Source: Streptomyces vinaceus (GTDB lineage: Bacteria > Actinomycetota > Actinomycetes > Streptomycetales > Streptomycetaceae). Taken from it: a stretch of DNA of 64,000 bases. Location of the stretch: positions 7,603,501 to 7,667,500 of the forward strand of contig NZ_CP023692.1 in NCBI RefSeq assembly GCF_008704935.1. The letters are read 5' to 3'. Every line of letters starts with the position of its first letter. The first letter of the stretch is position 1. The translations under genes were made by a program, and so were the position numbers. This document shows positions 18,182 through 26,194 of the stretch, in pieces. The notes under the pieces are model-generated. The model worked only from the letters and a program-made list of their open reading frames with translations, had not been told where the DNA came from and did not search any database.

Positions 18182-18957
18182 TCCGCGTGGCAGCGGTGGG
18201 GGACATCCACCTGGGTCCGGGCAGTGAGGGTTCGCTGCGGCCGGCCCTCGCAGGTCTCGGTGACCACGCCGACCTGCTGCTCCTTGCCGGTGACCTCACC
18301 CGTCACGGCACTCCCGAGGAGGCCGCCGTGGTTGCCGGCGAGGTCGCGGGCCTGCCCGTGCCGGTCGTCGCCGTACTCGGAAACCACGACCACCACGCGG
18401 GTCGGCCGCAGGAGGTCACCGGCGTCCTCACGGAGGCCGGGGTCACCGTCCTGGAAGGCGGAACCGTCGTCTTCGACATCCACGGCACCGTGGTGGGAGT
18501 GGCAGGGGCCAAAGGGTTCGGCGGCGGATACGCCGGCCGGTGCGGCAGCGAGTTCGGGGAACCCGAGATGAAGGCCTTCATGCGCCACTCGCGAACGTGT
18601 GCGGACGGACTGCGCCGCGCGCTCACTGACCTCGCGGAGGCCGACATCGCTGTGAGGATCGCGCTGACCCACTACTCGCCGGTCACGGACACCTTGGCCG
18701 GTGAGCCCCCCGAAATCCACCCGTTCCTCGGCAGTTACCTCCTTGCCGAGGCCATCGACGAGATCGGTGCGGACCTCGCCGTCCACGGGCACGCCCATCT
18801 GGGCACCGAACACGGCATCACGGCCGGCGGTGTCCTGGTCCGCAATGTGGCGATGCCCGTCATCGACCGTGCCTACGCCGTCTACCAGCTCTCTCCCCGC
18901 CCCGACGAGGCTGCGGGGAGCCTTGTAGCACCCGAAGTGCGAGGAGGCGCTCAATGA
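18178..18957 (+). CDS. Calcineurin-like metallophosphoesterase
   Basis: A 259-residue metallophosphoesterase with the ordered metal-binding motifs GDIHLG (residues 8-13), GDLTRHG near 40, GNHDH near 67, a HYSP motif near 163 and GHAHLG near 201. Start GTG 18178 overlaps the BON stop (GTGA). The soluble cytoplasmic layout and small size suggest a phosphodiester or nucleotide substrate. Context with an epimerase and a nucleotidyltransferase suggests a nucleotide-linked pathway, but this is inference. Confidence 0.9.
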   Translation: MIRVAAVGDIHLGPGSEGSLRPALAGLGDHADLLLLAGDLTRHGTPEEAAVVAGEVAGLPVPVVAVLGNHDHHAGRPQEVTGVLTEAGVTVLEGGTVVFDIHGTVVGVAGAKGFGGGYAGRCGSEFGEPEMKAFMRHSRTCADGLRRALTDLAEADIAVRIALTHYSPVTDTLAGEPPEIHPFLGSYLLAEAIDEIGADLAVHGHAHLGTEHGITAGGVLVRNVAMPVIDRAYAVYQLSPRPDEAAGSLVAPEVRGGAQ

Positions 18958-19133
18958 GGGGTATGGAGCACAAGCGTCAGAAGCCCGGCATAGGACGGGA
19001 GGAACAGGTCCGGGAGTATCCGGACCCCGACCGGGAACCCCCTGAGTCCGGCAGGCCTTCCCCGGGCAGGGCTGCCGAGGAGGCACGGCGGCTGAAGGAG
19101 GCCGAGGCCCACGAGCACGACGACGGGCAGTGA
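18954..19133 (+). CDS. Small highly charged protein closing the operon
   Basis: A 59-residue hydrophilic protein (MRGMEHKRQKPGIGREEQVR at the start, ending EAEAHEHDDGQ). ATG 18954 overlaps the phosphoesterase stop by four bases, with GAGGAGG just upstream. Probably disordered; no recognisable domain. The four-base overlap argues that it is real. Confidence 0.6.
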   Translation: MRGMEHKRQKPGIGREEQVREYPDPDREPPESGRPSPGRAAEEARRLKEAEAHEHDDGQ

Positions 19134-19175
19134 CTGCCTCAGCCGTACGACCACGGCCGTCATTCCGTTCAGCCG

Positions 19176-19210
19176 CCGTACGCCCGTACGCCCGTACGCC
19201 CGTACGCCCG
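19176..19210. repeat. Tandem repeat CCGTACGC x4
   Basis: Four perfect copies of the 8-base unit CCGTACGC followed by a degenerate copy, in the 180-bp gap between the epimerase operon and the DUF6247-like gene. Each unit contains the palindrome CGTACG. Confidence 0.85.
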
Positions 19211-19314
19211 CACGACGCTCGCCGCGCCCTCAACCTGCTGGACGGCGCTGCGGCGTACCGCTGCTCCATCGCGGGGCGAGCCGGTACGGTGGTACCGACG
19301 GAAGGAGTTCGACC

Positions 19315-19602
19315 TTGAGCGCCATAACGGAGCACGGCCACGAGCCCGGCGTCCCGCGCACCGCGAACGCGATCGCAGCCGCCCTCGCCCCCGGGCGCAA
19401 GGGCGTGTTCCTGGAAGAACTGCTCGCCGCCCAGGCCGGCGACGACCAGCTCGCGGTGATGGAGCGCTGGCACCTGCGCGCGACCGCCGACTCCACCCGA
19501 ACCGACGCGGACCGCATCGAGGTTGCCGCCCTGCGCGCGGGCAGCCGCTCCGGCGTCCGCGACCTCGATCACGCTCTGGCGGCTCTGGCGCACAACCGGT
19601 GA
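19315..19602 (+). CDS. DUF6247-like protein, putative antitoxin
   Basis: A 95-residue protein starting at TTG 19315 after GAAGGAG. RTANAIAAALAPGRKGVFLE and the following helical MERWHLRATAD segment resemble DUF6247 proteins, which in Streptomyces often precede RelE/ParE-like genes. The stop overlaps the next start (GTGA). A role as the antitoxin of the pair is inferred from order, size and overlap. Confidence 0.6.
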   Translation: MSAITEHGHEPGVPRTANAIAAALAPGRKGVFLEELLAAQAGDDQLAVMERWHLRATADSTRTDADRIEVAALRAGSRSGVRDLDHALAALAHNR

Positions 19603-19862
19603 GGCACGGTCTGACCGATCAGGCCGCCGCCGTCCTCGGGGCCATGGCCGACAAGGCGCCCGAGGTGTTCGCGGCGGTGGTTCGGGCCCTGCCCGTGATC
19701 ACGGCCGCGCACGAGGGCGGACGGCTCCCGGAGGGAGCCAGCCCCGCCGACTCATGGGGCGACCTCTACGACCTGCCAGTGCCTGGCATCCCGGTACTCG
19801 TGGAGTTCTTCACGGGCGATCCCGAATCTCTGACCATCACCCGCATCACGTGGATGGCTTAG
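19599..19862 (+). CDS. Small RelE/ParE-like protein, putative toxin
   Basis: An 87-residue protein from GTG 19599. The N-terminal helix pair (DQAAAVLGAMADKAPEVFAA) and the short C-terminal strands (PVLVEFFTGDPESLTITRI) are compatible with the RelE/ParE barrel, but key catalytic residues cannot be assigned. Co-translated with the DUF6247-like gene. Could equally be an uncharacterised partner without toxicity. Confidence 0.5.
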   Translation: MRHGLTDQAAAVLGAMADKAPEVFAAVVRALPVITAAHEGGRLPEGASPADSWGDLYDLPVPGIPVLVEFFTGDPESLTITRITWMA

Positions 19863-19989
19863 CCGGGAACCGGACGTGGCATGGCTAGGTCAATGGAGAG
19901 GGCATCGGGCCGCTGCGCGCGGACGGTCTCCAGGGCCTCGGCGCTGACCGTGACTTCCGTCGTCGTGTCGGCGAGGCGCCGCAGGGGCA

Positions 19990-20190
19990 CGCCCGGAGTT
20001 GCTGCCGGTCCTGCATACCGCGCGGGACAGGATGGTCGTCACCTGGCTTTCCGATACGAGCCTGCGGGTCGGGGGTCTGACGGGGCTGCACCTGGTCGAC
20101 CTACATCTGCGGGAGAACGCGGCCTGGGGAGAGTGCCGGAGTCCGCATCTGCACGTCTGTCACCGGTGGGCCAAGGTCGGCGAACAGGGG
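19990..20190 (+). pseudogene. Tyrosine recombinase/integrase fragment
   Basis: About 65 residues in frame: HTARDRMVVTWLSDTSLRVG, GLTGLHLVDLHLRENAAWGE, then a Cys/His-rich HLHVCHR. This is the first half of the catalytic domain of an actinobacterial tyrosine recombinase, including the first catalytic Arg in SLRVG. The remaining catalytic residues are absent; a G-rich repeat follows. Confidence 0.7.
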
Positions 20191-20215
20191 CCCGCCCCGG
20201 TGCGTTCGCATCCTG

Positions 20216-20253
20216 GCGGGGGCGGGGGCGGGGGCGGGGGCGGGGGCGGGGGA
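20216..20253. repeat. G-rich hexanucleotide repeat (GCGGGG)n
   Basis: Six copies of GCGGGG in a row on the plus strand, directly after the recombinase fragment. Can form stacked G-quadruplexes. The end of the next gene lies 80 bp away. Confidence 0.85.
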
Positions 20254-20333
20254 GGAGCGGCGAGGCCTCCACCTGTTTTGGTAGGGGGTCTCGTCCCGTA
20301 GCGGCGCGGGCGGGGTCGCTGCCCTTCGCGGGC

Positions 20334-20789
20334 TCAACTGCTCTTGCCCATCGCGACCGTGAAGCTGACCTTGTTACCGTTGTGGTAATCGGTGCTGTCC
20401 CACACCGAGATGTGCGACCTGTCCTGCATCCGCAGTTGCAGCACCTCATCGGCGTCTCTCCAGTTGTATCCGACGAACTGGAAGTTCGGCTCCGGACTGT
20501 CTCCCATTCGCCTGTTTCCCCAGCTGCAGATATGTGACGAGTCGTTCTCGCAGACGGACCAGGCCCTGGCGTACAGGTGGCAGTCCTCTCCCTGCCATAC
20601 GTCGATACGCTTCAGCCTCGCGTCGGACGAGCGCCACGTTCCGTTGAACCGGTTGGCGGAGCACGAGGCGGCTGCTTCTTTCGCCGAGGTGACGGTGAGT
20701 ACCACCGAGAGGGAGAGCGTCAGGGCGGCAGTCAAGAGCACGGCCATGATATGGCGTAGCGGAATGCGGGCAGAAGAGACCTGTGTCAT
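20334..20789 (-). CDS. Small secreted protein, unknown function
   Basis: A 151-residue protein from ATG 20789 (GGAGG, six-base spacer). A long signal peptide (hydrophobic MAVLLTAALTLSLSVVL) is followed by a mature domain of about 105 residues with four cysteines in CSANRFNGTW, EDCHLY, SVCEND and HICSW, suggesting two disulfides, and a Trp-rich beta pattern. GC content is lower than in neighbouring genes. Family not recognised. Confidence 0.75.
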   Translation of the reverse strand: MTQVSSARIPLRHIMAVLLTAALTLSLSVVLTVTSAKEAAASCSANRFNGTWRSSDARLKRIDVWQGEDCHLYARAWSVCENDSSHICSWGNRRMGDSPEPNFQFVGYNWRDADEVLQLRMQDRSHISVWDSTDYHNGNKVSFTVAMGKSS

Positions 20790-21019
20790 CGTGAACCTCC
20801 GATAGTGGGTCGCAGCGCGGGGCATCCCGTCGTCACACGACGCGTCGTCCCCCTACTTCAGCTGAATGTCACCCATTCAGGCCCGGATCATTTGACCCTT
20901 TACCCCTTGCCCATTCCAGGGCAGCACTCCGCAAGCCTGATCGCAAGTCGGCAGGATTTTACATTTGCGCACTGTTCAGCGATGAATGCGATCCAAAGTT
21001 GATCGGTCAATGAACTTCT

Positions 21020-21345
21020 TCAGCCTTGACGCTCCAGGGTGAGGGTGGTTTTGGCGATTGACGTCATGCGTTCGGACTGCTCCGGACCTGCGGAAAATCC
21101 GCCAGAATTTCAAGCGGGCGACGCCGCGTTCGACCGGTGCCCGTGCCGCGGCCAGGGCCCGGTTGACGGCCTTCTCGGTAGGGGTGAGTTCCTGCAGAGG
21201 CCTGCGTTTGATGCCCGTGGTCAGCCATGCGTCACCGCCCTGGTAGGTGAGATCGGCCAGGATGGGAAGGGGTGGACGCCGGCGACCGCATCTTCCGCAA
21301 GGGCGCCTGACCGCAGGTGCCGGGTCGGCGGGCGTGCCTTAAGGC
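21020..21345 (-). pseudogene. DDE transposase C-terminal remnant
   Basis: The minus strand encodes ADLTYQGGDAWLTTGIKRRP, then TEKAVNRALAAARAPVERGV and RLKFWRIFRRS, the tail of an IS5-group DDE transposase with its last catalytic Glu. A frameshift after RRS leads to MTSIAKTTLTLERQG and TGA at 21020-21022. N-terminal half missing. Confidence 0.75.
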
Positions 21346-21853
21346 GGCACTCGATCGGGGTGGAGACAAGGACCGAATCAGGCCTTGTCTTAGTGACGGA
21401 TCGTCAGTCATGTGTGTTCGTAATGGTCGTGTGACCACGAGCCGTTTCCGTTGCCACATGGAAGTGGTGCGCGGAGTGGTTGTCGCTGTCATGGCGCGGT
21501 ACACCACCAGGGTCTCCACTGCCACGGAAACGGTGCTTCTTAGCCACGGGAGCGACATCGATCCCATCACTTGGTCAGTGGCCTGGCTGAAAGAGCTCAC
21601 TCATCGATATAGGCCGGGTAATCGTTTTTGCGGTGAAGCGATGTCCGCCACCTGGGCTAGTTTCGGCCTGGCGCTCGGTTCGTCTGTGACTCGGAGTTGG
21701 TACAACCGTGAGCGTAGCTGAAAACCCTTCCTTACGGGCTGTCCACAGCTGCCCGGTATTGCCGAGACCTGTACCGGAACCTGTCTGCTGCTATCGGCTA
21801 GCAAGTCTGGAGCCTGGTTGCGCGGGCATACACCCAAGAGAGAAGGAAAATTA
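21346..21853. other. Intergenic region upstream of the 21854 gene pair
   Basis: An open frame on the plus strand (21317-21721) has no coding character. The region is AT-richer than average and includes several TTG/TAT-rich patches that could hold the promoter of the small gene pair. No gene can be supported. Confidence 0.35.
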
Positions 21854-22153
21854 ATGGCGTCCGTGCAGATGTTCAACGCATTCATTTTCAATACGATCAC
21901 GATCCCTGCTGGCGGGGCCCAGGGCTATTGGGTGGGGCCGAGCCCGGCACTGGGCTCCGGAACCGTCACAGTCACGGCGCACAGCCAGCCTGGATTCGTA
22001 ACCGGGGACATGATCCTGGGTGTAGAACTCCTCAAGACACGATGGCCGGGGGCGGGGGGAGGACAGAATCCGTTCATCGACATCACGGTGCGGAATCACG
22101 GCACAAATAGCTGCCCCTTCGTTCGCCTGATGGTGAGCACCGTACAACCGTAG
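21854..22153 (+). CDS. Small beta-rich protein, unknown function
   Basis: A 99-residue protein from ATG 21854 (GAAGGA upstream). The sequence is Gly/Thr/Phe-rich with alternating hydrophobics (FNTITIPAGG, GTVTVTAH, PFIDITVRNHG), suggesting a compact beta sandwich, and it has no signal peptide. Codon use is less GC-biased than in neighbours, a hint of recent acquisition. It lies 27 bp before a second small gene. Not recognised. Confidence 0.6.
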   Translation: MASVQMFNAFIFNTITIPAGGAQGYWVGPSPALGSGTVTVTAHSQPGFVTGDMILGVELLKTRWPGAGGGQNPFIDITVRNHGTNSCPFVRLMVSTVQP

Positions 22154-22180
22154 ATCGCTTCAGTGAGGGAGTGAAGACAG

Positions 22181-22450
22181 ATGAAGGCACTCGCCGTTCA
22201 TGACGCGGGGGGCAACATTTTGCACCTCGTGCTGTCGCCGGAAGATGGTCCGGCCTTCGGTGTGGAATCGCGCGCCGGACAATATATGCACACCGTGGAG
22301 ATTTCAGATATCTCCCTCGATATGCCGGATCGCGAGATCTACCAGCGGCTGAACGAGGTCGCCACTAACTTCCGGGTCGAAGTGGCGGAACCGGTTGACG
22401 TGTCACCCGCGGCGCAACTCGTCACGAAAAACAGCTCGACAGAATCGTGA
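22181..22450 (+). CDS. Small protein, partner of the 21854 gene
   Basis: An 89-residue acidic protein from ATG 22181 with GGGAG upstream. An alternating strand pattern (MKALAVHDAGGNILHLVL, then YMHTVEISDISLDMPD) and an acidic C-terminus. No domain recognised. Its stop is followed within 20 bp by IS5 transposase sequence, so the 3' end of the gene or the operon may have been cut by the element. Confidence 0.6.
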   Translation: MKALAVHDAGGNILHLVLSPEDGPAFGVESRAGQYMHTVEISDISLDMPDREIYQRLNEVATNFRVEVAEPVDVSPAAQLVTKNSSTES

Positions 22451-22459
22451 CGTCCAGGC

Positions 22460-23003
22460 CGACTGCGCAGCCTCGTAGGACACCGCAGTTCCTGACGTCT
22501 TCGAAAATCCCTGCCGCAAGCCAGGGCATCGACGCGGGCAAGAAGATCGCGGGCCGTAAACGGAGCATCGTCACCGACACCCTCGGGCTTCTCCTCGCGG
22601 TGCTGGCCACCGCGGCCAGCGTCCAGGACTCCGTCGCCGGCACCCGGCTCATCGACCAGGTCGCCGCCGAATACCCCACCGTTCGGAAGGTGTGGGTCGA
22701 CGGCGGCTACCGCCGGCATCTCGTCGAGCATGCCGCCGCCCTCGGCATCGACATGGCAATCACCGCCCGCAAACCCGGGACCAGGGGTTTCACCCCGACC
22801 CCGAAACGCTGGGCAGTAGAGCGGACTACGGCTGGCTCATGCTCCACCGCCGCCTGGCCCGCGAGTACGAAACCCTGACCACCCGCTCCGAAGCCCTGGT
22901 CAACCTGGCGATGACCGACCTCATGACCCGCCGGATCACCGGCGAGAGCACCATCTCCTGGCGCGACCTAAAAATGACCACCAACCATCACATCCCGGGA
23001 TGA
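22460..23003 (+). mobile_element. IS5-family transposase remnant (second half)
   Basis: Starts at about SQGIDAGKKIAGRKRSIVTD, continues with the second catalytic Asp (VWVDGGYRRHLVEH), then EITARKP-like and PKRWAVERT. The frame breaks near 22826 and resumes as DYGWLMLHRRLAREYETL to a stop at 23003. The N-terminal half with the first Asp is missing, so the element is dead. A likely element edge with AAAACGCCTTCTAAAGGG follows the stop at about 23015-23035. Confidence 0.8.
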
Positions 23004-23118
23004 AACAGCGGGATAAAACGCCTTCTAAAGGGCACAGAGCCGATGGTGGCACCGGCTGCGGCGCAGGAACGCCGCAGCCGGTGGCGGTTGATGAGGCGGC
23101 GACACACTGAAGGGCCGC

Positions 23119-23436
23119 TCACCCAACGGCTCCACGGCGAGCCGGAGAAGACCGTCCAGCGGAGCGCCGACGCGGCGGGGGAGAGAGACCGAACTTCTCG
23201 GAGTCGTCGGCCCGGTAGACCACCGCGTTGTCGACGGGAGTGAACGGTCGGGTTTCCAGGGCCTCGATCACGAGCGCCAGGGTCTCGCCGTCCTGCCGCC
23301 ACGCCACGACCGTCCGCGGCGGCTTGTCGTAGTGCTTCTCCGCGGACGTTCCCGAAGTCTCGCCGCTCCAGCGGACCGTGGTGTCGAAACTGCGGCACCG
23401 GGGGTTGTCAGTTCCCGGTGTTAGCGTCGCCATCAT
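23119..23436 (-). pseudogene. Possible remnant of an unknown protein
   Basis: A frame with plausible coding content in its first 80 residues (RWSGETSGTSAEKHYDKPP, then AWRQDGETLALVIEALETR), after which a C run near 23175-23180 looks frameshifted. Its start overlaps the divergent DUF7822 start by two bases, so the true start is probably further in. Not recognised. Confidence 0.3.
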
Positions 23437-23968
23437 GGCAAACCGTTCTTATCTGTACGCCGCGGACTCGATGCCGAACGAGGCGGGGATCCCCCAGCGG
23501 ATCCGATGCATATCCGAGCACAACTGGGACATCCCGCTCGCGCACAAGCTCCTGGCGGGGCGCGGGACGACCGTCGTCCCGTCCCTGATCTGGAACCCTC
23601 TGGTCGGCATTGCCGCGGACTACGTTGGCGGGGCGGCCTTGTTGCGCGACCTCCTGGCCGCGGTCGGCAAGGGCCTGGAGGACGACGCCGAGTTCGCCGA
23701 ATGCGTCGCCAGGACCACCGCCCACCTGGAGAAGCAGCAGGCGAAGTACTTCGTCCTCGAGACCGGGGAGATCGTCTCGATGTCGGGCGACGATCCGGCT
23801 GCGAGCGTGCGGCAGCTGGCGTCCGCGGACCTCCCCGAGGCCGTCGCCCAGGCCGAGGCGGCGATCGCCGGCCAGAACGACGAGTGGCTGGCCTCGGTCC
23901 GAGCCGACTGGCAGAGCCACTTCGCCTCCTTCTACAGCGATGCGCTCTACTTCTCCTTCCCGGACTGA
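23435..23968 (+). CDS. DUF7822-like protein
   Basis: A 177-residue protein from ATG 23435. The N-terminus MANRSYLYAADSMP and the IRCISEHNWDIPLAHKLL block match a family of Streptomyces proteins I recall as DUF7822. A C-terminal tyrosine/phenylalanine-rich end (FYSDALYFSFPD) is also typical. Soluble; function unknown. Confidence 0.65.
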   Translation: MANRSYLYAADSMPNEAGIPQRIRCISEHNWDIPLAHKLLAGRGTTVVPSLIWNPLVGIAADYVGGAALLRDLLAAVGKGLEDDAEFAECVARTTAHLEKQQAKYFVLETGEIVSMSGDDPAASVRQLASADLPEAVAQAEAAIAGQNDEWLASVRADWQSHFASFYSDALYFSFPD

Positions 23969-24194
23969 CAGCGCCTACGGCGCGGCGGCTGGTCGTCCCC
24001 GCGGGCGGGGCCGGGCCGCCGCGCCGCAGGCGTGGATGCGTACCGCCCGTAACAGGGCACCGGGCGCACGGCGGTTCGGAGCGCCAGGTCCACCGGGCCG
24101 CGAGCGGGTCAGTGCCGGCCGCTGTGCCCCAGCCGCACCCCCTGGACAGTTGCAGATGGGGATGTGCATGACCGCCGGGGTGGCTCGGCAGCGA

Positions 24195-25154
24195 TCATCG
24201 GCCGAGGCGCCCACGTAGGCGCGTCAGCGCATCGACGTCGACATCGGCGCTGCCAGCCCGCGGTGTCCAGCCGCTGGTCCGTTTCACCCCACCTGATCGA
24301 GGATGCGAACGCCGCGGTCGCCGCCCGCCGCGCAGGAAGCGGTCGGGGTGCCGACCGCGAGCGGCCCGGAGCGGGCGGCTCGGCGGCGCCGTGTCACCCG
24401 AGTCCTCCACCAGCTCCGCGACGAACGCCAGCAGCGCCTCCACCCGGTGCCGGTCCTCCCGCTGGCCGCGCAGGGCGCGTTCGAGCTCCCTAAGTACGGT
24501 CAGGGCCTGCGGGTTGCGGTCCCTCACCCCGTCGAACAGCGACGTGGTGACCAGGTCGAGGCAGCGGCTGAACAGGAGCCGGGTGGCCGGAGCGGGCCCA
24601 GTCGGGTCCGGGGCCGCGAAACTGCTGGTCAGGTAGCGCACGGGGTCAGTGAGGCTCCAGCCGACGACGGCGCCGTGCTGGACGAGGAGCGCCACGTCGG
24701 GCGCGATGCCGATGCGGGCCTCCAGCGGCTCGTCCAGTACGTCGAGGTCGCGCAGGCAGGTCAGTACGCCGTCGCCCGGTCCGCGGCACAGGTCCGAGGT
24801 CACCTCCAGGCGGAAGTCGCGCACCTCGTCCGCGCGCAGCCCGCCCGGGTGCACAGGCGGCAGGTCGGGAAGGCGGGCGGTGTCCTCGGCGTCCGCTGCC
24901 TCGGCGGGCACCCGGAACTCCGCGCCGACCAGGTGCCGGCTCACCGGATCGAAGCGGAACTCGTCGGGCGTGTCCCACAGCCAGTCCTGACTGCCGAAGG
25001 TGGTGAGCTGGAACCGCTGGCGTTCCTCCACGTCCGCGTACGCCGCGACGCGCACTCGGAAGTCCCGGAAGACGAAACCCGGTGCGATCTCCAGCGGTTC
25101 ATCCGTAACGGTCGCGGTCCAGTCGCCGTCGATGGTGAGCCTGGTGAGTCTCAT
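24195..25154 (-). CDS. Protein of unknown function, 319 residues
   Basis: From ATG 25154 with GAGGCGGGG seven bases upstream. The first 250 residues look like genuine alpha/beta coding sequence (MRLTRLTIDGDWTATVTDEP at the start), while the last 60 are Arg/Pro-rich and may be out of frame after EDSGDT. No recognised domain, signal peptide or membrane segment. A truncated upstream gene ends 13 bp before it on the same strand, so the two probably formed an operon. Confidence 0.6.
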   Translation of the reverse strand: MRLTRLTIDGDWTATVTDEPLEIAPGFVFRDFRVRVAAYADVEERQRFQLTTFGSQDWLWDTPDEFRFDPVSRHLVGAEFRVPAEAADAEDTARLPDLPPVHPGGLRADEVRDFRLEVTSDLCRGPGDGVLTCLRDLDVLDEPLEARIGIAPDVALLVQHGAVVGWSLTDPVRYLTSSFAAPDPTGPAPATRLLFSRCLDLVTTSLFDGVRDRNPQALTVLRELERALRGQREDRHRVEALLAFVAELVEDSGDTAPPSRPLRAARGRHPDRFLRGGRRPRRSHPRSGGVKRTSGWTPRAGSADVDVDALTRLRGRLGR

Positions 25155-25167
25155 GGGGTACCCCGCC

Positions 25168-25320
25168 TCATCGGATCTGTACGGCCGGAGCCATGGAGCC
25201 GTTCTTGGCCGGAATCCTGCCCTCCACGATGTCGGAGTGGGTCATCGGGCTGCCCGGGTCGGTGGGCAGGCCGCCCGTCGCCCTCGCCCCGGAATCGCCC
25301 AGGACGGCGGACGAGGAGCG
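25168..25320 (-). pseudogene. C-terminal remnant of an unknown gene upstream of 24195-25154
   Basis: A minus frame ending with TGA at 25168-25170 reads LGDSGARATGGLPTDPGS, then PMTHSDIVEGRIPAKNGSMA. It runs back only to about 25320, where an MFS fragment on the opposite strand begins. Probably the tail of a gene cut by the rearrangement at that point. Not recognised. Confidence 0.35.
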
Positions 25321-25445
25321 GCCACCGGCGCGGCATCCAGCGCCGCGGGAGCGGCCCTCCTCGACCTTGACGATCCACTGCGGCCGGGCCGGTCCGCCCT
25401 GACCAACAGCATCACCCTGGCGGGCATGGCAGCCGGCCCTTGGCC
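25296..25445 (+). pseudogene. MFS transporter internal fragment (plus strand)
   Basis: The plus frame reads RGAATGAASSAAGAALLDLD, then RPGRSALTNSITLAGMAAG. This is the helix 4/5 region of the same kind of MFS exporter whose N-terminus lies on the minus strand at 25500-25834. The two pieces would be adjacent in an intact gene but now face each other. Confidence 0.65.
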
Positions 25446-25499
25446 TCCCCCTCGTGTCAGCTTCGCTCCTGCCTGCACGGGCACCGTGTACTTCCTGCT

Positions 25500-25834
25500 G
25501 GCGGTCCTCTTCACCCCCAGCACCATAGAGGCGGCCTGAAGCAGCAGGGCGCTCATCAGGACGGGGCGCCGCCCCAGGTGGTCGGAGAGCGCACCGATGG
25601 TGAGCAGGGCCAACAGCAGCTCAGGGAGTAGGCGCTGAAGACCAGGGTGATGGTGAGCGCGGAGAGAGCCCAGGCGTCCTGGTGGTGGAGGTAGAAGGGC
25701 GACGGCGCGCCGGATGCCGCGAGGAGCGCGCCCAGGATCGAGGTGTCCAGGACGAAGGACGCCGCGCGGTGGGCGGGCTGGGTGCGGGCTCGGGGGTGGC
25801 CGGATGGCGCAGGTGGGCGTGTGAACGGTGGACA
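25500..25834 (-). pseudogene. MFS transporter N-terminal fragment, frameshifted
   Basis: From ATG 25834 (MSTVHTPTCAIRPP), with frame changes near 25780 and 25625, the minus strand encodes SFVLDTSILGALLAASGAPS, SALTITLVFSAYSL and LTIGALSDHLGRRPVLMSAL, which is helices 1-3 with the MFS GxLaDrxGRR motif. Homology stops near 25515. An operator-like site lies 22 bp upstream of the start, matching that of the TetR gene at 27726. Confidence 0.8.
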
Positions 25835-25855
25835 TGGGACCCCTAGGCCCTAAAC

Positions 25856-25868
25856 GCAACGAGTTTGC
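25856..25868. promoter_or_regulatory. TetR-type operator copy 1: GCAA-N5-TTGC
   Basis: GCAACGAGTTTGC upstream of the MFS start, embedded in a longer match (ACGCAACGAGTTTGCTTTAAG) to the site in front of the TetR gene at 27707. About 19 of 21 bases are shared between the two places, far beyond chance in this GC-rich DNA. Confidence 0.8.
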
Positions 25869-25902
25869 TTTAAGTCACCGTGAGGCCCTACAGTCGGCTA
25901 AC

Positions 25903-25915
25903 GCAAACATTTAGC
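25903..25915. promoter_or_regulatory. Degenerate TetR-type operator copy 2
   Basis: ACGCAAACATTTAGC keeps GCAA-N5-T(A)GC with one mismatch, 47 bp from copy 1 and upstream of the AtzG-like/amidase operon. It may serve the plus-strand promoter. Confidence 0.5.
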
Positions 25916-25984
25916 TTTTGGGGCCAAGGGTGGGGTTGCCCCGCCCCTCCAGCCCCAGCCCCAGCCCCGAGCAGAGAGAAGTCC

Positions 25985-26194
25985 GTGTCCTCCGCTGAAC
26001 TCACCCCGCCCGAGGCGGCCCGCTGGGCCGCCCGCGCCGGGCTCCCGCTACCTGCCGACCGGCACGCCGCGGTCGCGGCCACCGCCCACCACATCCACTC
26101 CGTCGTCGAGGTCCTGCGAGAGCTCGATTTCGGGGACACCCCGCCCGCCCCCGCCTACCGCGTGGAACAGGAGATGCACGATGCAGCCGTATGA
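25985..26194 (+). CDS. AtzG-like small amidase partner (DUF4089 type)
   Basis: A 69-residue protein from GTG 25985 (AGAGAGAAG upstream). LTPPEAARWAARAGLPLPAD, RHAAVAATAHHIHSVVEVLR and a C-terminal PAPAYR are the pattern of DUF4089/AtzG proteins, small GatC-like subunits that form complexes with GatA-type amidases. It overlaps the amidase start by 14 bp. Confidence 0.75.
   Translation: MSSAELTPPEAARWAARAGLPLPADRHAAVAATAHHIHSVVEVLRELDFGDTPPAPAYRVEQEMHDAAV

Noticed and set aside
17248-19593. 781-residue open frame on the minus strand
   Set aside because: Antisense shadow across the nucleotidyltransferase-phosphoesterase operon; no domains.
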